DNA from: an uncultured Lachnospiraceae bacterium
GTDB lineage: Bacteria > Bacillota > Clostridia > Lachnospirales > Lachnospiraceae
DNA: 58,046 bases
Direction of reading: 5' to 3'
Assembly (NCBI GenBank): GCA_947172705.1
Contig: CAMWCA010000017.1
Coordinates: 1 to 58,046 of the forward strand
Shown: piece after piece, positions 1 through 7,066 of the stretch
How the letters are laid out: every line of letters starts with the position of its first letter
Numbering within the stretch: position 1 is the first letter of the stretch
Program-made: the position numbers and the translations under genes
The notes under the pieces: generated by a model
What the model saw: the letters and a program-made list of their open reading frames with translations, nothing else
Databases searched by the model: none
What the model was told of the DNA's origin: nothing

Positions 1-333
1 TGCAAAGCCAGGATGCCCATACGCTTCTGCTCCTTGCGGCAGGCTGAACTGTTACGTTGTTCTTATTATCTCACAAGAAGTGTCCAATAAAACTCCCTCA
101 ATGGCATCTTCCTCCTCCCTTTCCATATTTTTGCTTTGGATGTTTGGCAGAAAATGCCGGATATGCAAAGCAGAATATTCACCGCATCCAGAATGCAGTG
201 CAGATTTCTTACGTTATAAATGTAGCATATAATTACTTATTTGACAAGCAAAACCCCAGATTATGATAGGTTTGATCCGTTAAAAACAGATCTCAAAAAT
301 TTATCAATAATTCTTTTCTTTTTCTTTTTATTA

Positions 334-342
334 TGCTACAAT
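334..342 (+). promoter_or_regulatory. Extended -10 promoter of the padR gene
   Basis: TATGCTACAAT contains TG-n-TACAAT, an extended -10 with the hexamer at 337-342. The -35 region is T-rich and poor, as is common for extended -10 promoters. Transcription would start near 349, at the edge of the palindrome at 350-370. Confidence 0.45.
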
Positions 343-349
343 GTAAAAG

Positions 350-370
350 TACTACATATATATAGTAGTA
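350..370. promoter_or_regulatory. Palindromic operator candidate (PadR autoregulation)
   Basis: TACTAC and GTAGTA arms flank a 9-bp ATATATATA centre, just downstream of the predicted start of padR transcription. PadR-family regulators commonly bind AT-rich dyads over their own promoter, so autorepression is a reasonable inference. Confidence 0.5.
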
Positions 371-401
371 TTATTATAATTTTAGATAGGAGGAAAAAAG
401 A

Positions 402-947
402 ATGTTATCAAAGCCTGCTGCTTTGCTCTTGGGTATTATTTATGACAAACCGCTTAATGCCTACGAAATAACCAAGTTACTGCATTATATGAATATTAAA
501 TGGTGGTTTAATATTGCAGATTCAACTGTTTACACTACCTTAAAGAATCTTGAAAAAAGGGAATTGATTGTGGGAACCACAGAAAAAATCGGAAATATGC
601 CGGATAGGACCATCTATTCCTTAACAGAAAAAGGGCAGGATGAACTGAAAGATACCATCAGAAAATCTATTGTACAGTTTAATTATGATACCAATATTTT
701 TACAATAGCCGCTTTTCTTATGGATATTTTAGAAAGGAAAGAGGTCAAAAGATTGTTGGAGGAAAGGTTATATATCCTGGAGTCTTATCTTGAGGGAATT
801 TGTAAACAGGATAACGAGACATGGGCGCAGGAAGTGCCTGCCTCTCATGTGGCAAATTTAAGGCGTATGACCGATATCGTTCATGCTGAAATATCCGGAA
901 CACAAAAATTATTATCTGTATATAAGGAGAACCGCAATGAAAAATAA
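402..947 (+). CDS. PadR family transcriptional regulator
   Basis: 181 aa. The N-terminal winged-helix domain (about residues 5-85) has PadR features: a KPLNAYEITKLL helix and a recognition region around STVYTTLKNLEKRELI followed by a YSLTEKGQDEL wing. The C-terminal 90 residues are helical, as in PadR dimerisation domains. The start is preceded by AGGAGG (389-394). The stop overlaps the downstream CPBP gene by 11 bp, so the two are translationally coupled and the regulator probably controls that membrane protein. The ligand cannot be inferred. Base composition is more AT-rich than the housekeeping block further right. Confidence 0.85.
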   Translation: MLSKPAALLLGIIYDKPLNAYEITKLLHYMNIKWWFNIADSTVYTTLKNLEKRELIVGTTEKIGNMPDRTIYSLTEKGQDELKDTIRKSIVQFNYDTNIFTIAAFLMDILERKEVKRLLEERLYILESYLEGICKQDNETWAQEVPASHVANLRRMTDIVHAEISGTQKLLSVYKENRNEK

Positions 948-1668
948 ATGGTTACATTTTGCAATGGATAAAGAAAATATATTTGGACTGGTTTGCGGTT
1001 TCATAATGATCGCATTAAGCGCCACCATGACATTGTTTCATAATGAGTTTTTTAATATTTTATTGCGAGATATATGCATGATCTTACTTTTAGGTTTTTT
1101 CCTGCCCTTATATTATATTTTATTTATAAAAAAGAGAACTTTATCTGTTCTGGGAATACGCAAAGAGAAACTGACTACCAGTTTGGTAATCAATGCAGCG
1201 GCAGGACTCTCTTTGGCATTCATGTTCATCAGCAAAAATACTGAATCTGTCACTTTTAATATAAATTCACTTTATGCCATAACCTATATTTTTGCTGCCG
1301 GAATTTTTGAAATGATTTTCATATATGGATTTCTGCGCTATGAACTTGAACGTGCCTTTGGAATTTTGCCTGCCATTTTTATTACCGCAATTTTTTACAG
1401 TTTACACCACGCCGGTTTTCAACCGGAATTCCAAAAACTATTCTTTGTTGGGATCATGTACGTAACGGTATTCTACTTCACGCAAAATATTTTCTCAATA
1501 TTCCCATTCTTCTGGGGTGTCGGCGCTGTTTGGGACGTTCTGATAAATTCAGAAGCCGGCAGCCAGATTAGAAATATAAACTCATTTATCATAGCAATAC
1601 TAATGCTTATCACTATGACAGCTATCACCATTTACATCTACAATAAAAACAAAAAGGGAAAATTGTAA
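937..1668 (+). CDS. CPBP-like intramembrane protease family protein (motif incomplete)
   Basis: 243 aa with about eight hydrophobic segments. The C-terminal half resembles the CPBP/Abi family: GIFEMIFIYGFLRYELE in the position of the EExxxR motif and FYSLHHAGF in the position of the second, histidine-bearing motif. Only one Glu is present where the family usually has two, so catalytic activity is uncertain. The ATG at 937 has AAGGAGA at 924-930 and lies inside the end of padR; an in-frame ATG further upstream lacks such a site. CPBP proteins include prenyl-protein proteases and bacteriocin self-immunity proteins; nothing here decides between them. Confidence 0.65.
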   Translation: MKNKWLHFAMDKENIFGLVCGFIMIALSATMTLFHNEFFNILLRDICMILLLGFFLPLYYILFIKKRTLSVLGIRKEKLTTSLVINAAAGLSLAFMFISKNTESVTFNINSLYAITYIFAAGIFEMIFIYGFLRYELERAFGILPAIFITAIFYSLHHAGFQPEFQKLFFVGIMYVTVFYFTQNIFSIFPFFWGVGAVWDVLINSEAGSQIRNINSFIIAILMLITMTAITIYIYNKNKKGKL

Positions 1669-1703
1669 AGAATTCCCACCATTACAATTCAATATTTCGC
1701 CTA

Positions 1704-2609
1704 TCAAATATGACTCCTATATTTCTGATAGTCCCGATAGGTAACCGTCACCCATCCGTAATAATAGTTAAAGCCCACTTCCATCCCCATAGGCGTGTAA
1801 AAAATAATCAGACTGTCCATATCCGTCAACAGTTCTGTGATATCCTGATCGGAAAAGTTTTCCAGAAAAGCGATCTCTCCGTTCTGCTTTTCACAGCGTT
1901 CCCTGAAATCTATGGAAAACGCATCGTCAACGGCAAGCAGCTGGGTATTGGTCAGCGCCATTTTGCTTTCCATATCAATGTTCACGGAAATCACATAGCT
2001 TTCAAAGTCTTCATTGTTCAGATAGCCGTTTTCCCGATAAACAACGCTGAGGGTTTCCTCATCCATATAAGTCACAATGCATTCTGCCTCAAAGTCAAAG
2101 CTTTCTCCCCAGCCAAGCTGATCTGCAACAGACTCCCCGTAACGCTTTATTTCATCTACTTCTCTGTGCAAAGCAGCATTGATGCCATCCAGCTCCTCAG
2201 AGTCGGCGCCCCATACCACCGGATATTCCACCTGCACAAAAACATTATCCGTATCTCCATAATAACAGCCCAGTTCTTCGATCCTTACCTGGTAGGAAAG
2301 ATCGTCTCTGATTTCGTTGTGGAAATCATAATAGATGCTTTCCTCCCACTCCTCTTCGGTCTCCTCTTCCTCTTTTTCTTCCTCTTCCTGCTCATCATAG
2401 CGGCGGTAAGATTCGCTGGGGCTTTCCGGTCGCTCCTCCTGATGCCTGTACTCCCCGCTCTCCCGCTCTTTTGCCTGCAAACTTTCTCTCCCGATATCGT
2501 TCAGCAGCAAAAAAACGCTGATACAGAATGATCCAAGAAGCAGCATGCCTGCCGCCATACTTCCCAATATCAGCGCAACAAGCTTCCCCGAACTCCATTT
2601 TCCTTTCAT
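1704..2609 (-). CDS. Membrane-anchored DUF3298/RsiV-like protein
   Basis: 301 aa. One transmembrane segment (about residues 10-35, VALILGSMAAGMLLLGSF) is followed by a Glu/Arg/Ser-rich linker with a strongly acidic run, then an extracytoplasmic domain. The domain pattern (VFVQVEYPVV early, SYVISVNIDMESKMALT in the middle, LIIFYTPMGMEVG and a terminal VTVTYRDYQ) resembles DUF4163/DUF3298 proteins such as the anti-sigma factor RsiV, but no sigma factor gene adjoins it. Start at 2609 chosen because the membrane segment follows directly; a longer frame would run into cinA. Its neighbour upstream is cinA, same strand. Function unknown. Confidence 0.6.
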   Translation of the reverse strand: MKGKWSSGKLVALILGSMAAGMLLLGSFCISVFLLLNDIGRESLQAKERESGEYRHQEERPESPSESYRRYDEQEEEEKEEEETEEEWEESIYYDFHNEIRDDLSYQVRIEELGCYYGDTDNVFVQVEYPVVWGADSEELDGINAALHREVDEIKRYGESVADQLGWGESFDFEAECIVTYMDEETLSVVYRENGYLNNEDFESYVISVNIDMESKMALTNTQLLAVDDAFSIDFRERCEKQNGEIAFLENFSDQDITELLTDMDSLIIFYTPMGMEVGFNYYYGWVTVTYRDYQKYRSHI

Positions 2610-2650
2610 TGCAATTCCCCCTGTTTTCTTTTCCTTCTGCCCGGCTTCCT

Positions 2651-3133
2651 TTATAAAAGGCAATCGTAAAGCAGCGTAAGCGCCGCCTGGGTGGTCTGCT
2701 TCCTGATCTCCAACCGGCTTCCCTGAAAATGATTCTCCGTAACCACGGTCTTTCCATCTACGTAACAGCCAATATACACAAGTCCCACCGGCTTTTCCCT
2801 AGTTCCCCCGTCAGGTCCCGCCACGCCGGTAACAGCTATTGCCGCCTTTGCCGATGCCGCCTTTGCCGCTCCCTGTGCCATCTGCTCCGCCACCTGGCGG
2901 CTTACTGCGCCATGGTTTTTAAGAGTCTCTTCCTCTACTCCCAGGAGTTTATGTTTGGAATCGTTGGCATAGGTTACATAGCTTTCCCTGAAAACATCGG
3001 ACACCCCTGCCACATTCACTAAAGTGGAAGCGATCATTCCTCCGGTACAGGATTCTGCACAGGTCACCTGCATCCCCATTTCCTTTAATTTTGCAACCAC
3101 TTTTTCTTCTATCTGTTGTTTTTGATCCTGCAT
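2651..3133 (-). CDS. cinA: CinA C-terminal domain protein, probable nicotinamide-nucleotide amidohydrolase
   Basis: 160 aa, consisting of the CinA C-terminal (PncC-type) domain alone. Family signatures are clear: TCAESCTGGMIASTLVNVAG near the N-terminus and AIAVTGVAGPDGGT in the second half. PncC deamidates nicotinamide mononucleotide to nicotinic acid mononucleotide in pyridine nucleotide salvage. The N-terminal CinA domain present in full-length CinA is absent, as in many bacteria. The start lies immediately after the pgsA stop, so it belongs to the rimO-pgsA-cinA operon; recA, which often follows in Firmicutes, does not follow here. Confidence 0.88.
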   Translation of the reverse strand: MQDQKQQIEEKVVAKLKEMGMQVTCAESCTGGMIASTLVNVAGVSDVFRESYVTYANDSKHKLLGVEEETLKNHGAVSRQVAEQMAQGAAKAASAKAAIAVTGVAGPDGGTREKPVGLVYIGCYVDGKTVVTENHFQGSRLEIRKQTTQAALTLLYDCLL

Positions 3134-3134
3134 A

Positions 3135-3668
3135 CTATTTCTTTTCCTTCATAACGTCTTTATTCTTGATCAGATAATCCACCAGGGATACTACTGTGAG
3201 AATCACCGCGATCCACAATACGATCTCTGTCACCAAAGAAAGCGCCGGAATATCTGCGATCAAAAGGCAGACCGCCACCATCTGAAAGGTGGTCTTGAAT
3301 TTCCCCCAATAGCTTGCTGCGATCACCACTCCATTATCCGATGCTACCAGCCTGAATCCACTGATGATAAATTCCCTTGCAATAATAAGGATAACCATCC
3401 ATGCCGGGATTTTATGCAGTTCAATCAGGCAGATCAATGCCGAGCAAACCAGCAGCTTATCCGCCAGTGGGTCCATAAATTTCCCGAAATTGGTGACCAT
3501 ATTATATTTTCTTGCAATTTTTCCATCCAGCAGATCCGTCAGGCTTGCAAGAATAAAAATTGCCAGGGCAATCCACTTGTCATAAGGGGTGATCGGTATT
3601 AATAAAAACACAATGAAAAACGGGATCAATATTACCCGGAATATGGTAAGTTTATTTGGTAAGTTCAT
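3135..3668 (-). CDS. pgsA: CDP-diacylglycerol--glycerol-3-phosphate 3-phosphatidyltransferase
   Basis: 177 aa integral membrane enzyme of phosphatidylglycerol synthesis, transferring a phosphatidyl group from CDP-diacylglycerol to glycerol-3-phosphate. The CDP-alcohol phosphotransferase motif is visible as DLLDGKIARKYNMVTNFGKF followed by MDPLADK, which matches D-x2-DG-x2-AR-x8-G-x3-D-x3-D. N-terminal MNLPNKLTIFR is typical. The ATG at 3668 is preceded by GGAGGAGG with 5-nt spacing; an ATG 15 bp further upstream directly abuts the rimO stop and is less likely. Co-transcribed with rimO and cinA. Confidence 0.93.
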   Translation of the reverse strand: MNLPNKLTIFRVILIPFFIVFLLIPITPYDKWIALAIFILASLTDLLDGKIARKYNMVTNFGKFMDPLADKLLVCSALICLIELHKIPAWMVILIIAREFIISGFRLVASDNGVVIAASYWGKFKTTFQMVAVCLLIADIPALSLVTEIVLWIAVILTVVSLVDYLIKNKDVMKEKK

Positions 3669-3683
3669 TTTATCCTCCTCCAT

Positions 3684-5009
3684 TCAGGCAGTTATTTCTC
3701 CAATCAGGTCGTATTCGTTTGAGCCGGTTATGATTACCTCAACAAAATCTCCGCTCATAAGCTCTCTGTCTGTGCGGATAAACAGATAGCCGTCCACTCC
3801 CGGCGCATCTTTATAGGTTCTCGCCACATAGGCATCCTCGTCCGCCACTCTTCCTTCGATCATTGCCTTCACAATTCTGCCTGTCATATCTTCTGCCCCT
3901 TCAAAGGCGATCTCCTGCTGCAGCTCCATCAGTTCATCTCTTCGCCGCTCCTTTATTTCTTCCCTCACCTGATCCGGCATGTTTGCCGCCGGCGTGCCCT
4001 CCTCGGCAGAATAGGGAAACACACCCAGACGGTCAAATTCCATTTCGTTCACAAACGCCATGGTCTCCTCATGCTCTGCTTCCGTTTCTCCCGGGAAGCC
4101 CGAGATCAGTGTGGTTCTGATACAGATATCCGGAATCTCCCGGCGCAGCTTTTCCACCACTTCTCTGATTTGCCCGGCATCGGTTCTTCTTCCCATTCTC
4201 CTTAAAACGGCATCGCTTCCGCTTTGTATGGGAAGATCCAAATAATGGCAGATCTTTTCTTCCTGCCCAATTACCCGGATTAATTCCTCGGTTATCTCTT
4301 CCGGATAACAATAAAGGATTCGTATCCACTCCAGGCCATCTATTTTGCACAGTTCCTCCAGCAACTGCGGGAGCATCTTTTTCCCATACAGATCCTGTCC
4401 GTAAAGAGTGGTTTCCTGTGCTACAAGAATCAACTCTTTCACGCCTCCCTCCGCCAATGTGGAAGCTTCCTTCAGCAGTTCATCCATGGGGATGCTGCGG
4501 TAACTTCCCCTTATTTGGGGTATGATGCAGTATGTACAACGTTTATCACAGCCTTCTGCTATTTTCAGATACCCATAATATCCTCCGGTGGTCACCACAC
4601 GCTTTCTTCCTCCCACCGGCGCCTTATCCAAAGCTTCCATGTAATTCTCAGGATTTCCCTTAAGTACCCCGTCAAGCGCCTTCGTAATGTCCAAAATAGC
4701 AGTTGTCCCTACGATAGCGTCCACCTCAGGAATTTCCTCCTGGATCTCCTTCTGATACCGCTGCGCCAGACATCCGGCAACGATCAATGCCCTGACCTGC
4801 CCGCTTTTCTTTAATTCCGCCATCTCTAATATGGTGTTAATGCTTTCTTCCTTTGCATCATTGATAAAACAGCAGGTGTTGATCACTACGGCTTCAGCTT
4901 CGGCTTCATCGTCCGTAAAACAATACCCCTTTTCCGCAAGGGCTCCAAGCATCACCTCGGAATCCACCAGATTTTTATCACATCCCAGCGAAATAAACAA
5001 TATTTTCAT
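3684..5009 (-). CDS. rimO: Ribosomal protein uS12 (S12) methylthiotransferase RimO
   Basis: 441 aa radical-SAM enzyme that methylthiolates an aspartate of ribosomal protein S12. Domains in order: N-terminal UPF0004 domain with conserved cysteines (SLGCDKN, INTCCFI, AGCLAQRY) that bind one iron-sulfur cluster; radical-SAM core with CDKRCTYCIIP, the CxxxCxxC motif; C-terminal TRAM domain (about 375-441). The LGCDKNLVDSE start is diagnostic of RimO over MiaB. A 15-bp palindrome separates it from rpoZ upstream; pgsA follows. Confidence 0.95.
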   Translation of the reverse strand: MKILFISLGCDKNLVDSEVMLGALAEKGYCFTDDEAEAEAVVINTCCFINDAKEESINTILEMAELKKSGQVRALIVAGCLAQRYQKEIQEEIPEVDAIVGTTAILDITKALDGVLKGNPENYMEALDKAPVGGRKRVVTTGGYYGYLKIAEGCDKRCTYCIIPQIRGSYRSIPMDELLKEASTLAEGGVKELILVAQETTLYGQDLYGKKMLPQLLEELCKIDGLEWIRILYCYPEEITEELIRVIGQEEKICHYLDLPIQSGSDAVLRRMGRRTDAGQIREVVEKLRREIPDICIRTTLISGFPGETEAEHEETMAFVNEMEFDRLGVFPYSAEEGTPAANMPDQVREEIKERRRDELMELQQEIAFEGAEDMTGRIVKAMIEGRVADEDAYVARTYKDAPGVDGYLFIRTDRELMSGDFVEVIITGSNEYDLIGEITA

Positions 5010-5047
5010 ACAATTTTTCCTTCTTGATAACAGGTTTCATAAGCTGA

Positions 5048-5092
5048 TATCGCTACGAGGAGAGACGTCATTTTGCCCTCTTCGTAGCGATA
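5048..5092. repeat. Intergenic inverted repeat between rpoZ and rimO
   Basis: TATCGCTACGA (5048-5058) pairs with TCGTAGCGATA (5082-5092), and the stem continues inward through one G-T pair and GAG/CTC, about 15 bp in all, with a 15-nt loop. It sits 13 bp past the rpoZ stop. No U-run follows on the minus strand, so it is not a standard intrinsic terminator; it may be a transcript-processing or stability element, or a dispersed palindrome. Confidence 0.65.
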
Positions 5093-5104
5093 ACACCTTT
5101 TCAA

Positions 5105-5338
5105 TCATTCCTCTTCCGAAAGGATTTTGATCTTTCCCTGGTTTAGTTCTTCCACTGCAACAGACAAAGGTTTTGCTTCCTTTTGATCCACCAGCGGCTC
5201 CTCCCCTGCAATGATCTGTCTCGCTCTCTTTGCAGTCGCCATTACGATGGAATATCTGCTGTTTACAACAGGCGCCTCTCCAGGCTCAACCTCGCTGTTT
5301 ACGACTTTCATTAAATCGGAATAAGATGGATGTAACAT
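5105..5338 (-). CDS. rpoZ: DNA-directed RNA polymerase omega subunit
   Basis: 77 aa. The omega signature is present: MLHPSYSDLM at the N-terminus, NSRYSIVMATAKRARQI (equivalent to the R-(F/Y)-x-LV-x3-A-KRARQ helix), and KPLSVAVEEL. Omega helps fold and retain the beta-prime subunit. The ATG at 5338 follows GGAGAAAAA; an ATG 15 bp upstream is too close to that site. It lies 10-25 bp after gmk, the usual Firmicute order. Confidence 0.93.
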   Translation of the reverse strand: MLHPSYSDLMKVVNSEVEPGEAPVVNSRYSIVMATAKRARQIIAGEEPLVDQKEAKPLSVAVEELNQGKIKILSEEE

Positions 5339-5363
5339 TTTTTCTCCTTTCATCTGAAACGCC

Positions 5364-5996
5364 TTAATTTAAGGCATCCAGTTCTTTTCTTATATTTTCA
5401 ATCAACTCCTCATTTCTTAAAGGGGTATAATGTGCCGCACGAATCAGAGCGTGCATTTCCTGAACGCATTCCTCCAGCTTATCATTGATAATAATGAAGT
5501 CATACTGTTCGATCCCTTCGGCTTCCTCCGCGGCGCGCTTCAGCCGCTGGCAGATGACCTCCTGGCTCTCCGTGCCTCTTCCCTCCAGCCGCCTTTTTAA
5601 TTCAGCAACATTAGGAGGCATCACAAACAGAAGAAGCGCTGTGGGAAACTTTTGTCTAATCTTAAGGGCTCCCTGGATCTCAATTTCCAGGATAACGTCC
5701 TTTCCCTTCTCAAGCTGCCTTTCTACATATTCCCTGGGCGTCCCATAGTAATGATCGCAGTAACGGGCATATTCTATCAAGCCGTCCTTTGAAATTTCTT
5801 CTTCAAACCTTTCCTTGCTGACAAAAAAATACTCTTTTCCTTCTTCTTCCCCAGGTCTTGGATCTCTTGTGGTCATGGAAACCGACAAGGCATAGTTATC
5901 ATATGCGTGCACAAGCTGTTTCATCAGCGTGCCCTTTCCTGCCCCTGAAAAACCTGAAACTACAATTAGGATTCCTTTATGCTTCATCTTTTTCAT
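5364..5996 (-). CDS. gmk: Guanylate kinase
   Basis: 210 aa, converts GMP to GDP with ATP. The P-loop is VVSGFSGAGKGTLMKQL near residue 12-28; SVSMTTRDPRPGEEEGKEY is the GMP-binding signature, and VILEIEIQGALKIR and RGTESQEVICQRL follow in the expected order. Length matches the family. An in-frame ATG nine bases downstream (MKHKG) is an alternative start. Neighbours are yicC upstream and rpoZ downstream; the remA (DUF370) gene often found between yicC and gmk in Bacilli is absent. Confidence 0.95.
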   Translation of the reverse strand: MKKMKHKGILIVVSGFSGAGKGTLMKQLVHAYDNYALSVSMTTRDPRPGEEEGKEYFFVSKERFEEEISKDGLIEYARYCDHYYGTPREYVERQLEKGKDVILEIEIQGALKIRQKFPTALLLFVMPPNVAELKRRLEGRGTESQEVICQRLKRAAEEAEGIEQYDFIIINDKLEECVQEMHALIRAAHYTPLRNEELIENIRKELDALN

Positions 5997-6017
5997 ATTT
6001 CCTGTTCTTGCTTCCTG

Positions 6018-6896
6018 CTATTCAATATTCTGTATCTGCTCTCTGACCTTCTCAATTTCCGTTTTCAATTCAATGGCACGATTGGAGATCTCCAGATCAT
6101 TGGATTTAGAAAGAATCGTGTTTGCCTCTCTGTTCATCTCCTGTGCTATGAAATCCAGCTTTCTTCCGATGCTTCCGCCCTGAAGCAGGGTTTCTTTGGT
6201 GGTTTCAATGTGGCTTTTGAGACGAACCAGTTCTTCGTCCACACAGACTCTATCCGCAAAGATCGTAACCTCCATGAGCAGCCTGTTTTCATCCACCTTA
6301 GTGTCTTCCAAAAGCTCTTTTACTTTATCCTCAAGCTTCTGCTTATATTCCGCAATGATCTGAGGGGATCGCTCTGTGATAAAGTTCACATGTTCCAGCA
6401 TTCCGTCCAGCTTTTCCAGCAGATCTCTCCGCAGATTTTCTCCTTCCCTGATCCTGGTTTCCACAAAGCCTTCCGCTGCGCCTTTGATCGCCTGACGAAG
6501 AAGCTTCCACAAAGTTTCCTCGTCGATGTTCTGCTCCTCCATGGTAAAGACCTCCGGATATCTGGACAGACAGGAAACCCGCACATCATTGTCCAGCGAA
6601 AAGTCCTCCGCCATCTGATTCAGATAGGAAAAATATTCTGCCGCCAGCTCCTTATTGTACTTTACACACACATTGGATTCTGTGTAATCCTCATAGGTAA
6701 TAAAAAGATCTACCTTACCCCTCTGAATATAGTTTTTCAGCTCGCTTCTGATTGCCGCTTCAAAAAAATTCAGTTTCTTGGGCATCTTGATATTAACATC
6801 CAGGTAGCGATGATTTACCGATTTCATCTCTACAACGATTTTGCGCTCGGCTTCCTGCACCTCGCACCTGCCAAACCCCGTCATGCTTTTGATCAT
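6018..6896 (-). CDS. yicC: YicC/YloC family endoribonuclease
   Basis: 292 aa. The N-terminal MIKSMTGFGR is the family hallmark, followed by VEMKSVNHRYLD and a C-terminal DUF1732 domain with GGSIGRKLDFIAQEMNREAN and KSNDLEISNRAIELKTEIE. Members act as RNases on RNA turnover in E. coli (YicC) and B. subtilis (YloC). The ATG follows AGGAGGATTGGC. It is the first gene of yicC-gmk-rpoZ, divergent from the RqcH gene on the plus strand. Confidence 0.92.
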   Translation of the reverse strand: MIKSMTGFGRCEVQEAERKIVVEMKSVNHRYLDVNIKMPKKLNFFEAAIRSELKNYIQRGKVDLFITYEDYTESNVCVKYNKELAAEYFSYLNQMAEDFSLDNDVRVSCLSRYPEVFTMEEQNIDEETLWKLLRQAIKGAAEGFVETRIREGENLRRDLLEKLDGMLEHVNFITERSPQIIAEYKQKLEDKVKELLEDTKVDENRLLMEVTIFADRVCVDEELVRLKSHIETTKETLLQGGSIGRKLDFIAQEMNREANTILSKSNDLEISNRAIELKTEIEKVREQIQNIE

Positions 6897-7010
6897 GCCA
6901 ATCCTCCTGCTTTTGTACTTTGATTACAAAGTCGCAGCTTCCCCCCGCCACATACTCTTTTACATTATAGGCGAACCGCCTGAAAACGTCAAGGATTTCA
7001 AAACTGTAAC

Positions 7011-7039
7011 TTGTGTGTTTTTCCCGGCTGCTATATAAT
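7011..7039 (+). promoter_or_regulatory. Promoter of the NFACT/RqcH gene
   Basis: TTGTGT at 7011-7016 and TATAAT at 7034-7039 are 17 bp apart, a good housekeeping-sigma promoter. It gives a short leader before the AAAGGAG at 7053-7059 and the ATG at 7067. Confidence 0.7.
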
Positions 7040-7066
7040 ATGGAAGAAACAGAAAGGAGTACTCTT

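Larger units (their letters stand above)
1..401. other. AT-rich intergenic region upstream of the PadR gene
   Basis: No coding region is convincing in this 400-bp stretch; the short open frames lack a usable ribosome binding site and resemble no family. The only recognisable elements are close to the downstream gene: an extended -10 and a palindrome, listed separately. A TTGACA hexamer at 241-246 has no good -10 at standard spacing. The window edge truncates whatever lies to the left. Confidence 0.5.

Noticed and set aside
57..471. Short plus-strand frames before padR
   Set aside because: No ribosome binding site, no family resemblance, and one overlaps the padR promoter and operator.
1710..2531. 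Long plus-strand frame opposite the DUF3298-like gene
   Set aside because: It is the complementary shadow of a gene with membrane segment, linker and family motifs; its own protein has no such features.
5979..6923. 314-residue plus-strand frame opposite yicC
   Set aside because: Antisense to a well conserved gene; composition rich in Phe, Leu and Cys typical of shadow frames.
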